This document shows, piece after piece, positions 6,688 to 14,797 of a stretch of DNA of 18,025 nt (positions are counted from its first letter, which is position 1; each line of letters opens with the position of its first letter). The position numbers and the translations under genes are program-made. Under the pieces are notes generated by a model, which saw only the letters and a list, made by a program, of their open reading frames with translations, did not search any database and had not been told where the DNA came from. The DNA comes from Acetobacteraceae bacterium (lineage in GTDB: Bacteria; Pseudomonadota; Alphaproteobacteria; Acetobacterales; Acetobacteraceae), in the NCBI GenBank assembly GCA_947476855.1, contig CANJSR010000036.1, positions 1 through 18,025 of the forward strand, read 5' to 3'.

Positions 6688-7554
6688 ATGGCCATCCGTA
6701 AAGTGCTTCTTCCGCTGACCGGAACCGCCGCCGGGGAGGCCGCGATGACAACGGCCCTGATGGTGGCGCGCCGCTGGAACGCGCACGTCACCGCCCTGCA
6801 TGTCCGGGTCGACAGCCGCGACGTGGCGCCGCTGGCCGGCGAAGGCCTGTCCGGGGCGATGATCGAGGAAATGATGTCCGCCACCGAGAAGGAGAGCAGC
6901 CAGCGCGCCCATGCCGTGCGCGCGATGTTCGAACGTTTCGTGGGCGAGCACGGCGTGACGGTCGCGGAAGCGCGCGGCGGAATCGATCACCCGACCGCCA
7001 GCTTCGCCGCCGTCACCGGGCGAGAGGAAGATATCGTCGCCCAACAGGCGCGTCTGGCCGACCTGACGATCGTTCCGCATCCGGAGTCCGGGGAGGACGT
7101 GTCCTCCTCCGACGCGCTGCACGCGGTTCTGTTCGACTCCGGGCGGCCGGTGCTGATCGCGCCGCACCGCGCGACCGCCAGCATCGGCTCCCGCGTCTGC
7201 GTGGCCTGGAACGGGACGGCGGAATCGGCGTCCTCGGTCCTGGCCGCCCTGCCCTGGATGCAGCGCGCCGAGGGCGTGTGCATCCTCTCGGCCGAGGGGT
7301 ACCAGCGGCGCGGCCCGGGCGCCCCGGACCTGGCCGCGTACCTGTCACTGCACGGCGTGCATGCCGAGATCGTGATGTTCCGTTCAGCCAACGGTTCTGT
7401 GGGCGCTGGACTGCTGGCCGCGGCGCATGAGTTCGGCTGCGACCTGCTGTCGATGGGCGCCTACTCGCACTCCCGCCTGCGCCAGTTGATCCTGGGCGGC
7501 GTGACGCGGCATGTGCTGGAAAACGCCAATCTGCCGGTCATGATGAACCGGTAA
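6688..7554 (+). CDS. Tandem universal stress protein (UspA family)
   Basis: The 288-residue cytoplasmic protein holds two Usp-like halves. The first starts with IRKVLLPLTGTAAGEAAM, a typical Usp first strand and loop, but its C-terminal half (LADLTIVPHPES) has lost the ATP-binding glycines. The second half (~168-288) starts at SRVCVAWNGTAES and ends with MGAYSHSRLRQLILGGVTRHVLE (256-278), the usual place of the G-x2-G-x9-G-S/T nucleotide motif; here the second Gly is Ser, as in many tandem Usps. Such proteins support survival in stress or growth arrest; ligand and trigger are unknown. The start is set by a very strong ribosome binding site. It follows the phosphotransferase/P-loop fusion, a pairing that resembles M. 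tuberculosis Rv2004c/Rv2005c, and a terminator closes the unit. Confidence 0.95.
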   Translation: MAIRKVLLPLTGTAAGEAAMTTALMVARRWNAHVTALHVRVDSRDVAPLAGEGLSGAMIEEMMSATEKESSQRAHAVRAMFERFVGEHGVTVAEARGGIDHPTASFAAVTGREEDIVAQQARLADLTIVPHPESGEDVSSSDALHAVLFDSGRPVLIAPHRATASIGSRVCVAWNGTAESASSVLAALPWMQRAEGVCILSAEGYQRRGPGAPDLAAYLSLHGVHAEIVMFRSANGSVGAGLLAAAHEFGCDLLSMGAYSHSRLRQLILGGVTRHVLENANLPVMMNR

Positions 7555-7571
7555 CGATGGGACTTCCAATC

Positions 7572-7603
7572 GCCGCGGGATCCCCTGGGTCCCGCGGCTT
7601 TTT
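7572..7603 (+). terminator. Intrinsic terminator after universal stress protein
   Basis: A perfect 9-bp stem, GCCGCGGGA (7572-7580) with TCCCGCGGC (7590-7598), can be extended into the loop by a T-G and two C-G pairs, and is followed by five T residues (7599-7603). It lies 17 bp after the stop codon and ends the pdxH to usp transcription unit. Confidence 0.93.
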
Positions 7604-7647
7604 GTTGCGCCGGGCTCGGTGTGTCGTCTGCTCGGCGCTGGTGCCTA

Positions 7648-7677
7648 TTGGCATGGGCGAAAAAACCTGCCTACGAT
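7648..7677 (+). promoter_or_regulatory. Possible sigma-70 promoter of the ABC transporter operon
   Basis: TTGGCA (7648-7653, five of six consensus bases) and TACGAT (7672-7677, four of six) are 18 bp apart. They lie about 40 bp before the binding-protein start codon and just after a terminator, where the operon promoter should be. Match quality is moderate and no operator repeat was seen. Confidence 0.35.
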
Positions 7678-7719
7678 CCGGTTGAACGTCCGACCAAACA
7701 AAAAACATGGGAGGCATCA

Positions 7720-9363
7720 ATGGGATGCTCTGTCCTGCCAAGGGCTTGCGTAACCGCGCTTGCGCTCGTGCTGTCTGTCGCCTGGCCGGCAGTGGCACAG
7801 GACCAGAAGGGCACGTTGGTCTTCGCCGTTGAATCCCTCGCGGCCCAGACGCTTGACCCGATCCTGGAAGCCCGACCAGGCAACGCCGTCTATCAGGCCG
7901 TCATGTATGACTCGCTGGTGGGCTTCAACCTTGAAAAAGGCGGCATCGGCCCGGGTGTCGCGGACTCCTGGGAACTCGCCCCCGATGGCCTGTCATGGAC
8001 CTTCAAGCTGCGACCGGGGCAGAAATTCCACAACGGCGATCCGCTGACGGCCGCGGATGTCAAGTTCAGCCTGGAACGTCAAATGGGGCCGGGATCATTG
8101 GCCGCATCCGGCGCGACGATGCGCCGCACGTTCAAAAGCATTGATATCATCGATGACCTGACGGTGCGTATCAACACCAACACACCGCAGATCGGGCTGC
8201 CTCCGACGCTCAGCCGAGCAGTTGCGCCTGAAGGGGCGGTGATGCCGAAGGCGTATATCGAGAAGGTGGGAGAGGAGGAGTTCCGTCGCAAGCCAGTCGG
8301 CAGCGGTCCCTGGAAATTCCTGAAGAACGTCAAGGGCGACCGGATGGAGTTTGAGGCAATCAACTGGGCGCATGTCCGCGGCACGCCGAAGTTCAAGAAC
8401 CTGACCATCCTGCTGGTGCCGGAGGAAAGCACGCGCGTCGCGATGGTGCAGACCGGAGAAGCCGGGATCGCCTCCATCGGCCCCGAAACGATGTTGAGTG
8501 CGAGCAAGGCCGGCCTGGAAGTCCTGTCGGTACCTGGCACGATGCAGGCGCTGTATCAGTTCTGGGGTTGGTACAAGCCCGAGATGAAGGACAACCCGAT
8601 CGCGAAGGCGCGCGTGCGGGAGGCGTTGTCCCTGGCGATCGACCGACAGCAGATCATCGATCATGTGATGAACGGCAAGGCACAGATGCCGCACCCGTTC
8701 GCGGCATTTGGTTACACCGAATACTACAGCGCCGATCATTGGGAGAAATGGTCGAAGCAGGCCTACCGCTACGACCCCGTGATGGCGAAGAAGATCCTGG
8801 CCGAGGAGGGCTATCCCAACGGCTTCCCGTTGACCTTCGCCAACACTGCCCTGCCCGGCACACAGTTCATGGTCGATATCGGCACGGCGATCGCCGACAT
8901 GTGGACCAAGGTCGGCCTGAAGGTGAACCTCAAGCACTATGAATGGGGCTCATTCGCGCCGCTGTCGCGTGGGGAGCAGACGCAACTGATCGGCGCCGTG
9001 TCGATGTATCGCACCGTCGGCCGACCTGATCTGCAATGGCGCTACAACGCCGCGTTCGCTCCCGAAAGCGAGCAGAAGCTTCTCGGGGACACGAAGAACT
9101 GCGATGCGACCTGCAAGGAATATACCCGCGTCCATACGGCGCTGCTGGATGAACGCGATCCGAAGAAGCGGACGGAACTAACCGACGCGATGGTCAAGCT
9201 GATCGCGGAAAGCTGGGTCGCGGTGCCGATCATCGAGGGCATGGGTTACTATGCCGTAAACAAGAAGTTGGTGGGTGCGTTCAAGACCATCCCAGGCCGC
9301 CACGAACTCGGCGATGTGTTCGAACGAATCCCCCGTGCCGATCAGGCGGCCTGGCCGAAGTAG
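7720..9363 (+). CDS. ABC transporter periplasmic solute-binding protein, family 5
   Basis: The 547-residue protein is the extracytoplasmic receptor of a peptide/nickel-type (SBP_bac_5) importer. ATG 7720 has GGGAGG five bases upstream and yields a clean Sec signal peptide: short start, hydrophobic core (VTALALVLSVAWP), and an AVA cleavage site before QDQ at residues 26/27. No lipobox is seen, so it should be soluble in the periplasm. Family features include LDPILEARPGNAVYQAVMYD near the mature N-terminus, DSWELAPDGLSWTFKLRPGQKFHNGDPLTAADVKFSLER, and VREALSLAIDRQQIIDHVMNGKA in the second lobe. These proteins bind peptides, but also opines, glycosides, nickel chelates and other solutes, so the ligand is not predictable. 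It heads a five-gene importer operon; the permease begins 6 bp after its stop. Confidence 0.95.
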   Translation: MGCSVLPRACVTALALVLSVAWPAVAQDQKGTLVFAVESLAAQTLDPILEARPGNAVYQAVMYDSLVGFNLEKGGIGPGVADSWELAPDGLSWTFKLRPGQKFHNGDPLTAADVKFSLERQMGPGSLAASGATMRRTFKSIDIIDDLTVRINTNTPQIGLPPTLSRAVAPEGAVMPKAYIEKVGEEEFRRKPVGSGPWKFLKNVKGDRMEFEAINWAHVRGTPKFKNLTILLVPEESTRVAMVQTGEAGIASIGPETMLSASKAGLEVLSVPGTMQALYQFWGWYKPEMKDNPIAKARVREALSLAIDRQQIIDHVMNGKAQMPHPFAAFGYTEYYSADHWEKWSKQAYRYDPVMAKKILAEEGYPNGFPLTFANTALPGTQFMVDIGTAIADMWTKVGLKVNLKHYEWGSFAPLSRGEQTQLIGAVSMYRTVGRPDLQWRYNAAFAPESEQKLLGDTKNCDATCKEYTRVHTALLDERDPKKRTELTDAMVKLIAESWVAVPIIEGMGYYAVNKKLVGAFKTIPGRHELGDVFERIPRADQAAWPK

Positions 9364-9369
9364 CCATCG

Positions 9370-10287
9370 ATGCAGCGCTATATCGTCCATCGCCTTCTGC
9401 AGGGACTGGTCCTGCTGTTCATGGTCGCAACGATCGTCTTCTTTCTTGGGCGGCTAACCGGCAATCCGGTTGACCTTATGCTGCCCGAGGAAGCAACGGC
9501 CGAGGACCGTCAGGCGATGATCCAGGCATTGGGTCTGGACGGATCGCTGTATGAGCAGTTCGTCATCTTCATCACCAACGCCTTCCGCGGCGATCTGGGC
9601 ATGTCGATCCGCATGCGCCAGCCGGCGGTTGATGCATTCTTCGATCGGCTTCCCAACACGCTCGCCATCATTCCCTGGGCGCTGCTGATGGCGATGGCGG
9701 TCGGCATTCCGTTGGGTGTCGTGGCGGCGCTGAATCGAGGGAATTTCATCGACCGCCTCGCCGGCGGCATCGGTGTGCTGGGCATCGCAATGCCCAGTTT
9801 CTGGCTGGGGATCATCCTGATCTTCGTGTTCAGTGTCGAGCTAGGCTGGCTCCCCTCCGGCCGCATGGGCGGTCCCGAACACTACGTCCTTCCCGTCATT
9901 ACGCTCGGCGCCTTCCTCGTCGCAGGTTTCATGCGGCTGATCCGATCGAGCATGCTTGAAGTGATGGAGAGCGAATTCGTCAAGCTCGCCCGCATCAAGG
10001 GGCTGAGCGAATGGGTCGTGATCTGGAAGCACTGCCTTCGGAACGCGTTGATCCCAGTGCTGACGCTGTGGGGTGTTTTCGTCGGCAACCTGATCACCGG
10101 TGCAATCGTGACCGAAACGGTCTTCGCCTGGCCCGGCGTCGGCCGGCTGACATATGAGGCCGTGATCTATCGGGATTTCCCGCTGCTGCAGGCCGTGATC
10201 ATCCTGAAGGCGATCCTGATCCTGTCGATCAATCTGCTGGTCGATATTTTATACGCCTATGTCGATCCTCGGATCCGGTTGAGCTGA
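9370..10287 (+). CDS. ABC transporter permease, DppB/OppB type
   Basis: The 305-residue inner-membrane subunit forms half of the translocation pore. The N-terminal segment RYIVHRLLQGLVLLFMVATIVFFLGRL is characteristic of DppB-type permeases, followed by a periplasmic loop with GDLGMSI and at least five more hydrophobic helices. The cytoplasmic EAA loop (202-229: EFVKLARIKGLSEWVVIWKH, then CLRNALIP) docks the ATPase. TETVFAWPGVGRL (248-260) and the DPRIRLS end are also standard. Length is normal for the family (~305-340). ATG 9370 follows the binding-protein stop by 6 bp, so translation is probably coupled. It works with the permease at 10302 and the two ATPases. Confidence 0.96.
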   Translation: MQRYIVHRLLQGLVLLFMVATIVFFLGRLTGNPVDLMLPEEATAEDRQAMIQALGLDGSLYEQFVIFITNAFRGDLGMSIRMRQPAVDAFFDRLPNTLAIIPWALLMAMAVGIPLGVVAALNRGNFIDRLAGGIGVLGIAMPSFWLGIILIFVFSVELGWLPSGRMGGPEHYVLPVITLGAFLVAGFMRLIRSSMLEVMESEFVKLARIKGLSEWVVIWKHCLRNALIPVLTLWGVFVGNLITGAIVTETVFAWPGVGRLTYEAVIYRDFPLLQAVIILKAILILSINLLVDILYAYVDPRIRLS

Positions 10288-10301
10288 GGGAACGCCGAAC
10301 G

Positions 10302-11126
10302 ATGCGCCGAGCGCCGTGGATTCCGATAATTATTATCAGTACGATGCTGGCGATGGCGTTGTTCGCGCCGTTGCTGGCGCCGTACTCCCCGATCGACCAG
10401 ACGTTGCGCGACAAGCTGCTGCCGCCGTTCTGGATGGAGGGTGGCAGCACGAAGTACCTGCTTGGCACGGATGGTTTCGGACGGGATATCCTGAGCCGCC
10501 TGATCTACGGTGCGCGCGTCAGCCTTTTGGTGGCCGTGCTGGCTCTGACGGCGGGTGGCGGGATTGGCCTGACGATCGGCATCCTGGCCGGCTATCTGGG
10601 CGGGATGATCGACAATGTGCTGATGCGGCTTGTTGATGCGGCGTTCACCTTTCCGGCGATACTGTTTGCCTTGCTCCTGGCGGTGACGATGGGCCAAGGC
10701 ATGGCAACGCTGGTAATCGCGATTTCCTTGCTGCTATGGGCTAGTTTCGCTCGCGTGATCCGCGGGGAGGTGCTGGCGTTGAAGCAGCGGGACTTCGTTG
10801 CATTGGCAAAGGTGCGGGGCTGCTCGTCACTACGGATCATGGCCACGCATATCCTGCCGAACGTCCTGAACACGTTCATGGTGCTGGTGACATTGAACAT
10901 CGGCGTTGTGATCGTAGCCGAGGCGTCCTTGAGCTTCCTGGGTGCGGGCATTCCGCCGCCGACACCGACCTGGGGGCTGATGATCTCGGAAGGGCGCGGG
11001 CGTATCGCGAGTGCCTGGTGGGTCGCGCTGATCCCGGGCATCGCGATCACACTGCTGGTGCTGTCGGTCAATCTGTTCGGTGACTGGTTGCGTGACCGGC
11101 TCGATCCCAGGCTGAGGCAGCTATGA
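10302..11126 (+). CDS. ABC transporter permease, DppC/OppC type
   Basis: The 274-residue second pore subunit has one N-terminal membrane helix (PWIPIIIISTMLAMALFAPL), the DppC-type periplasmic motif LGTDGFGRDILSRLIYGARV (55-74), then five further helices. The EAA loop reads DFVALAKVRGCSSLRIMATH and continues ILPNVL. EASLSFLGAGIPPPTPTWG and the end DRLDPRLRQL are typical. It is somewhat shorter than E. coli DppC (~300) because the cytoplasmic N-terminal tail is short. It starts 14 bp after the first permease, and its stop overlaps the next start in an ATGA (11123-11126), a sign of coupled translation. Confidence 0.96.
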   Translation: MRRAPWIPIIIISTMLAMALFAPLLAPYSPIDQTLRDKLLPPFWMEGGSTKYLLGTDGFGRDILSRLIYGARVSLLVAVLALTAGGGIGLTIGILAGYLGGMIDNVLMRLVDAAFTFPAILFALLLAVTMGQGMATLVIAISLLLWASFARVIRGEVLALKQRDFVALAKVRGCSSLRIMATHILPNVLNTFMVLVTLNIGVVIVAEASLSFLGAGIPPPTPTWGLMISEGRGRIASAWWVALIPGIAITLLVLSVNLFGDWLRDRLDPRLRQL

Positions 11127-12097
11127 CCGCTGATACCATCCTGGAGGTGCGCGGCCTTCGCACCTATTTCTTCCTGCGTCGCGGCGTGCTGAAAGCCGTC
11201 GATGGCGTCAGCTTTTCCCTGCGAAGGGGAGAGGTTTTGGGCCTGGTTGGAGAGTCCGGCTGCGGCAAGAGCCTGACCGCGCTATCGGTGATGCGGTTGC
11301 TACCGAAAGGATCGGCCCGCACCGTGGAAGGCCAGGTCGTGCTGGACGGTGAAGACATCCTGACGAAGTCGCCCAACGAGATGCGTACGGTGCGTGGGCG
11401 CAAGATTTCGATGGTGTTGCAGGACCCACAGACATCGCTCAACCCGGTGTTCACCATCGGCAATCAATTGCGGGAAGCGATCGTTCGTCGCTTCAAAGGA
11501 TCGCGCGCGGAGCTTGATCGGGAGTCGATCCAGGCTCTGCGCCATGTGGAAATCGCCGCGCCGGAACAACGGATCGGCCAGTTCCCGCATCAAATGAGCG
11601 GGGGCATGAAGCAGCGTGTCGTCGGTGCCATCGCGATTTCCGGCAAGCCGGAGGTGCTGATTGCGGATGAACCCACCACCGCGCTGGATGTCACGATTCA
11701 GTTGCAGTACTTGAAACTGCTCAAGCGCCTGCAACGGGAAACCGGGATGGCGATCCTTTTCATCACGCATGATTTCGGCGTGGTAGCGCGGATGTGTGAC
11801 CGCGTGGCGGTGATGTATGCTGGACGGATCGTGGAATGCGGGCCGGTGCGGGATGTTTTCGACAATCCGTCGCATCCTTATACGCAGGCGCTCATCGCAT
11901 CGGTCCCGAAGATGGAAGGCACCGACGGACGATTGCGGACGATCGAGGGCCAGCCGCCATCCTTGATGGACCTGCCAGTCGGGTGCCGCTTCGCCGATCG
12001 TTGCGCCTTCGCCGAGGACCGATGCCGGGAGGCCTATCCCGAGAGCTTCCAGGTCGGGACCGATCACACGGCGGATTGCTGGAGGTTGGCGCCATGA
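11123..12097 (+). CDS. ABC transporter ATPase, DppD/OppD type
   Basis: The 324-residue nucleotide-binding subunit powers the importer from the cytoplasmic face. Core motifs are intact: Walker A GESGCGKS (43-50), Q-loop Gln100 in VLQDPQTSLNP, signature MSGGMKQR (158-165; the first residue is Met rather than Leu, as in many OppD proteins), Walker B VLIADEP (178-184), D-loop ALDV and H-loop His216. The C-terminal oligopeptide-transporter extension carries Cys288, Cys294, Cys301 and Cys319 in GCRFADRC and the residues after it. In related peptide importers this cluster has been reported to hold an iron-sulfur centre; presence here is inferred. It overlaps both neighbours by ATGA, so the three proteins should be made in balanced amounts. 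Confidence 0.97.
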   Translation: MTADTILEVRGLRTYFFLRRGVLKAVDGVSFSLRRGEVLGLVGESGCGKSLTALSVMRLLPKGSARTVEGQVVLDGEDILTKSPNEMRTVRGRKISMVLQDPQTSLNPVFTIGNQLREAIVRRFKGSRAELDRESIQALRHVEIAAPEQRIGQFPHQMSGGMKQRVVGAIAISGKPEVLIADEPTTALDVTIQLQYLKLLKRLQRETGMAILFITHDFGVVARMCDRVAVMYAGRIVECGPVRDVFDNPSHPYTQALIASVPKMEGTDGRLRTIEGQPPSLMDLPVGCRFADRCAFAEDRCREAYPESFQVGTDHTADCWRLAP

Positions 12098-13068
12098 CGA
12101 CGGAGCCTTTGCTGCGGGTTGAAAACCTCCGCAAATACTTTCCCTTCACCAAGGGTATCCTGTTCGCCAAGACGATCGGCGTGGTGAAGGCGGTTGATGA
12201 CATTTCGTTCTCGATCAACGCCGGCGAGACATTGGGCCTGGTCGGTGAGTCAGGATGCGGCAAGACAACGACATCGCGGATGATCCTGAACCTGGAACAG
12301 CCCAGCGGCGGCGAGATCACGCTGGGGGGAGCTCCCGTGCAGGGACTGCTGGGCGACGCCCTGAAGTCGTTCCGGTCTCAGGTCCAGGCGGTCTTCCAGG
12401 ACCCGTGGTCATCACTCAATCCCCGCATGACGGTTGGCCGGACGATCGCGGAATCCCTGATCGTGAGCGGTTGGGGCGACAAGGCGCGGATCGCGGAGCG
12501 GGTCGCGGATCTGCTGCGCCAGGTCGGTCTGCGACCAGAACAGGCGTCTCAATATCCGCATGAATTCAGCGGTGGGCAACGGCAGCGGATCGCCCTGGCA
12601 GGCGCACTTGCGTCACAACCGAAACTTATCGTGCTGGACGAGCCGGTTTCGGCGCTCGATGTCTCAATCCGAGCGCAGATGATGAACCTGCTGAAGGACA
12701 TCCAGGCCCGGGACAACGTGGCCTATCTGCTGGTCGCGCATGACCTCGCAACCGTGCGCTATATGGCTGACCAGACAATTGTCATGTATCTCGGCAAGAT
12801 CGTTGAGTACGCGCCGACGAAGTCGCTGTTCGATAACGTCCAGCATCCCTACACCAAGGCGTTGTTCTCGGCCGTGCTGCCGGCCCGCCCGGGTTCGGAG
12901 GATGAAGAGATCGAGTTACGGGGGGAAGTTCCCTCGCCGCTGAACCCGCCCAGTGGCTGCCGGTTCCACACACGATGCCCGTTTGCGATGCCGCGTTGCT
13001 CGCAGGAAGAACCATTGCTACAGGAAACCGCGCCGCGGCATCTTGTTGCCTGCCATCTGTTTGATTGA
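12094..13068 (+). CDS. ABC transporter ATPase, DppF/OppF type
   Basis: This is the second ATPase (324 residues), partner of the preceding one. The start is ATG 12094, inside the ATGA shared with the upstream stop, with GGAGG eight bases before it; the frame is open farther upstream, but that part overlaps the upstream ATPase and has no family similarity. Motifs: Walker A GESGCGKT (51-58), Gln102 in FQDPWSSLNPRMTVG, signature FSGGQRQR (158-165), Walker B LIVLDEP (178-184), ALDVSIRAQ, and H-loop His216. The C-terminal extension again has four cysteines (289, 295, 302, 320), with RCPFAMPRC typical of the family. The signature phenylalanine in place of leucine is a mild variant. The CoA-transferase gene follows 14 bp after the stop. 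Confidence 0.97.
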   Translation: MTTEPLLRVENLRKYFPFTKGILFAKTIGVVKAVDDISFSINAGETLGLVGESGCGKTTTSRMILNLEQPSGGEITLGGAPVQGLLGDALKSFRSQVQAVFQDPWSSLNPRMTVGRTIAESLIVSGWGDKARIAERVADLLRQVGLRPEQASQYPHEFSGGQRQRIALAGALASQPKLIVLDEPVSALDVSIRAQMMNLLKDIQARDNVAYLLVAHDLATVRYMADQTIVMYLGKIVEYAPTKSLFDNVQHPYTKALFSAVLPARPGSEDEEIELRGEVPSPLNPPSGCRFHTRCPFAMPRCSQEEPLLQETAPRHLVACHLFD

Positions 13069-13082
13069 CGGAGAGGTTTGTC

Positions 13083-14300
13083 ATGACCGCACCCCATGGA
13101 CCGTTGCAAGGCGTCAAGGTCGTTGCGTGTTCGACCGCGCAGGCGGGCACCGTGCCCTATATGCTGATGGCAGATCTTGGCGCCGAGGTCATCAAGATTG
13201 AGGTCCCGGAAGGCGGCGACAACTCCCGCGGCACGTCGATCCTGCCAGGCGTGCCCAGCACCTATTTCGAGACGAACAACCGCGGCGTGAAAAGCGTGAC
13301 GCTGAATTTGAAGACGAAGGAGGGACAGGAAATCCTCCGCCGGCTTGTGGCCGAGGCCGATATTTTCGGACAGAACTTCCGCCCGGGTGCCGCCGAGAAG
13401 AACGGGTTTGGCTATGAGGACCTGAAGAAGATCAATCCACGTCTCGTCTATATGTCGATCTCCGGCTACGGGCCGAACGGCCCGAACGCCGACCTGCCTG
13501 GCACGGACTCCATGGCGCAGGCGCTGGGTGGAATCGCCGAAGCCTATTCCAACCCCGGCGAACCATTGCGGACCGGCATCGTGTCCGTAGCTGATGAAAC
13601 CTGTGCGATCCTGGCCTTTGGCGGTGCCTTGGCGGCGCTGACCCATGCGCGCGCGACGGGCGTTGGGCAGAAGGTCGATTGCTCCCTGCTGGGCGGCCAG
13701 ATCCGCCTGATGGGGTGGACGCTGACCACCACGATGTGGCGCAACCAAAATCCTGTCACCGGGCAGGCGCGGATCACGGGCACGGCATCCCGCCCTGGCA
13801 TGAGCGCCAGTTTCAACGATCGCGACGGCAAGCCGCTGGTCTTCCAGTTGAACGGCGGGCGCCACTGGAAACAGGCGATGGAAGCACTGGGCTTCTACGG
13901 CGACCTTGAAACGGCGGGCTTCGGCGACCTTGGCGTGATCATCGACTCCGCCGAAAAACGCGAAACCCTGCTGCGCCTTCTCGACACACTCTTCGCGACC
14001 GGATCACGCGATGACTGGGTCGCGCGCCTGCGGAAGGCGGATATCGTTTCGGCACCGATCAACACATTGCTGGAGGCATCAAACGATCCGGACGTCCTCG
14101 CCAACGGATACGTCACCGAGATCGACTATCCGGAGCATGGCAAGCGCCTGAAAGTGCATGGTACGCCGTGGCAGTTCTCGGAGACCCCCGCGAAGATCGG
14201 TGTGGCACCGAAGCTGGGCGAGCATAATGACGAACTGCTCGCCCGCGCCGGCTACAGCGCCGCCGAAATCCAGGCCTTCCGCGACAGCAAGGTGATCTGA
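13083..14300 (+). CDS. Class III CoA-transferase (CaiB/BaiF/Frc family)
   Basis: The 405-residue enzyme should move coenzyme A between carboxylic acids. ATG 13083 has GGAGAGG six bases upstream; an in-frame TTG at 13065 is less likely. Family features: LQGVKVVACSTAQAGTVPYM, MADLGAEVIKIEVPEGGD, YFETNNRGVKSVTLNLKT, SISGYGPNGP, and Asp171 in SVADETCAILAFGG, at the position of the catalytic aspartate (Asp169 of formyl-CoA transferase) that forms acyl-enzyme anhydrides. Length is normal. Substrates range from carnitine and oxalate to aromatic and branched acids, so none can be assigned. It is the last gene of the importer operon, suggesting that the imported solute, or an acid made from it, is activated as its CoA ester. 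It ends 7 bp from the convergent GFA gene. Confidence 0.95.
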   Translation: MTAPHGPLQGVKVVACSTAQAGTVPYMLMADLGAEVIKIEVPEGGDNSRGTSILPGVPSTYFETNNRGVKSVTLNLKTKEGQEILRRLVAEADIFGQNFRPGAAEKNGFGYEDLKKINPRLVYMSISGYGPNGPNADLPGTDSMAQALGGIAEAYSNPGEPLRTGIVSVADETCAILAFGGALAALTHARATGVGQKVDCSLLGGQIRLMGWTLTTTMWRNQNPVTGQARITGTASRPGMSASFNDRDGKPLVFQLNGGRHWKQAMEALGFYGDLETAGFGDLGVIIDSAEKRETLLRLLDTLFATGSRDDWVARLRKADIVSAPINTLLEASNDPDVLANGYVTEIDYPEHGKRLKVHGTPWQFSETPAKIGVAPKLGEHNDELLARAGYSAAEIQAFRDSKVI

Positions 14301-14307
14301 ACGGCGG

Positions 14308-14715
14308 TCAGGCTGGCATCTTCGGGCAGCTCTGCATGTCGCTATCCAGCTTCACCCAGGGCTGGGCGCTGTCGCAGTAGATCTGCATCGTCGGCTTGAC
14401 CCAGGATGGATCGTCGAGTGTCCCGACATTGATCATGATCAGGCCCTCCAGGATGTCAGCCCAGTGCGTGACGGACGTTCCGCACTCGGGACAGAAGGCG
14501 CGGTGTGTCGCCTTGCCCGTATCGCCCACGGAGTCGAAGACCTTTGTCTTGCCTGTCATGTTCAGCGCCGGCATCGGCACGGCGATCACCACGGAAAACG
14601 CGCTGCCGGTTTCCTTCTGGCAGTTGCGGCAATGGCATAGTCCGGTGAAGACCGGATCGGCATCCGCAGCGTAACTGACGGACCCGCAGCGGCAGCTTCC
14701 CTTCATCAACGTCAT
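14308..14715 (-). CDS. GFA/CENP-V family zinc protein
   Basis: This 135-residue protein belongs to the glutathione-dependent formaldehyde-activating enzyme family. The start ATG at 14715 has GGAGGGAA just upstream; the frame is open for 70 more codons without family similarity. All seven zinc-binding cysteines are visible: CRC (Cys8, Cys10) and CPEC (Cys75, Cys78) for the structural zinc, and CHCRNC (Cys27, Cys29, Cys32) for the second site. The GFA founder was linked to S-hydroxymethylglutathione formation; most members have unknown substrates. It is divergent from a zinc alcohol dehydrogenase of the broad class that includes the glutathione-dependent formaldehyde dehydrogenases, hinting at a thiol-adduct aldehyde pathway, but that link is inference. 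Confidence 0.93.
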   Translation of the reverse strand: MTLMKGSCRCGSVSYAADADPVFTGLCHCRNCQKETGSAFSVVIAVPMPALNMTGKTKVFDSVGDTGKATHRAFCPECGTSVTHWADILEGLIMINVGTLDDPSWVKPTMQIYCDSAQPWVKLDSDMQSCPKMPA

Positions 14716-14746
14716 GGTTCCCTCCATCTTTCGAACAGCAGGGAAC
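14716..14746 (-). promoter_or_regulatory. Hairpin covering the ribosome binding site of the GFA gene
   Basis: On the minus strand GTTCCCT (14746-14740) can pair with AGGGAAC (14723-14717) across a 16-nt loop. The 3' arm includes most of the Shine-Dalgarno sequence GGAGGGAA and ends one base before the ATG. If formed in mRNA it would hide the ribosome binding site. The same repeat could be a DNA operator in this 82-bp divergent region. Confidence 0.3.
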
Positions 14747-14797
14747 ATAACATGAACTACCCAAGGGATGCTACACTTTCGTCGGAGGAACCACCCG

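Noticed and set aside
12849..13865. Long open frame (338 codons) on the minus strand opposite the ATPase and CoA-transferase
   Set aside because: It spans two well-supported plus-strand genes and shows no domain or start signal; a composition artefact.
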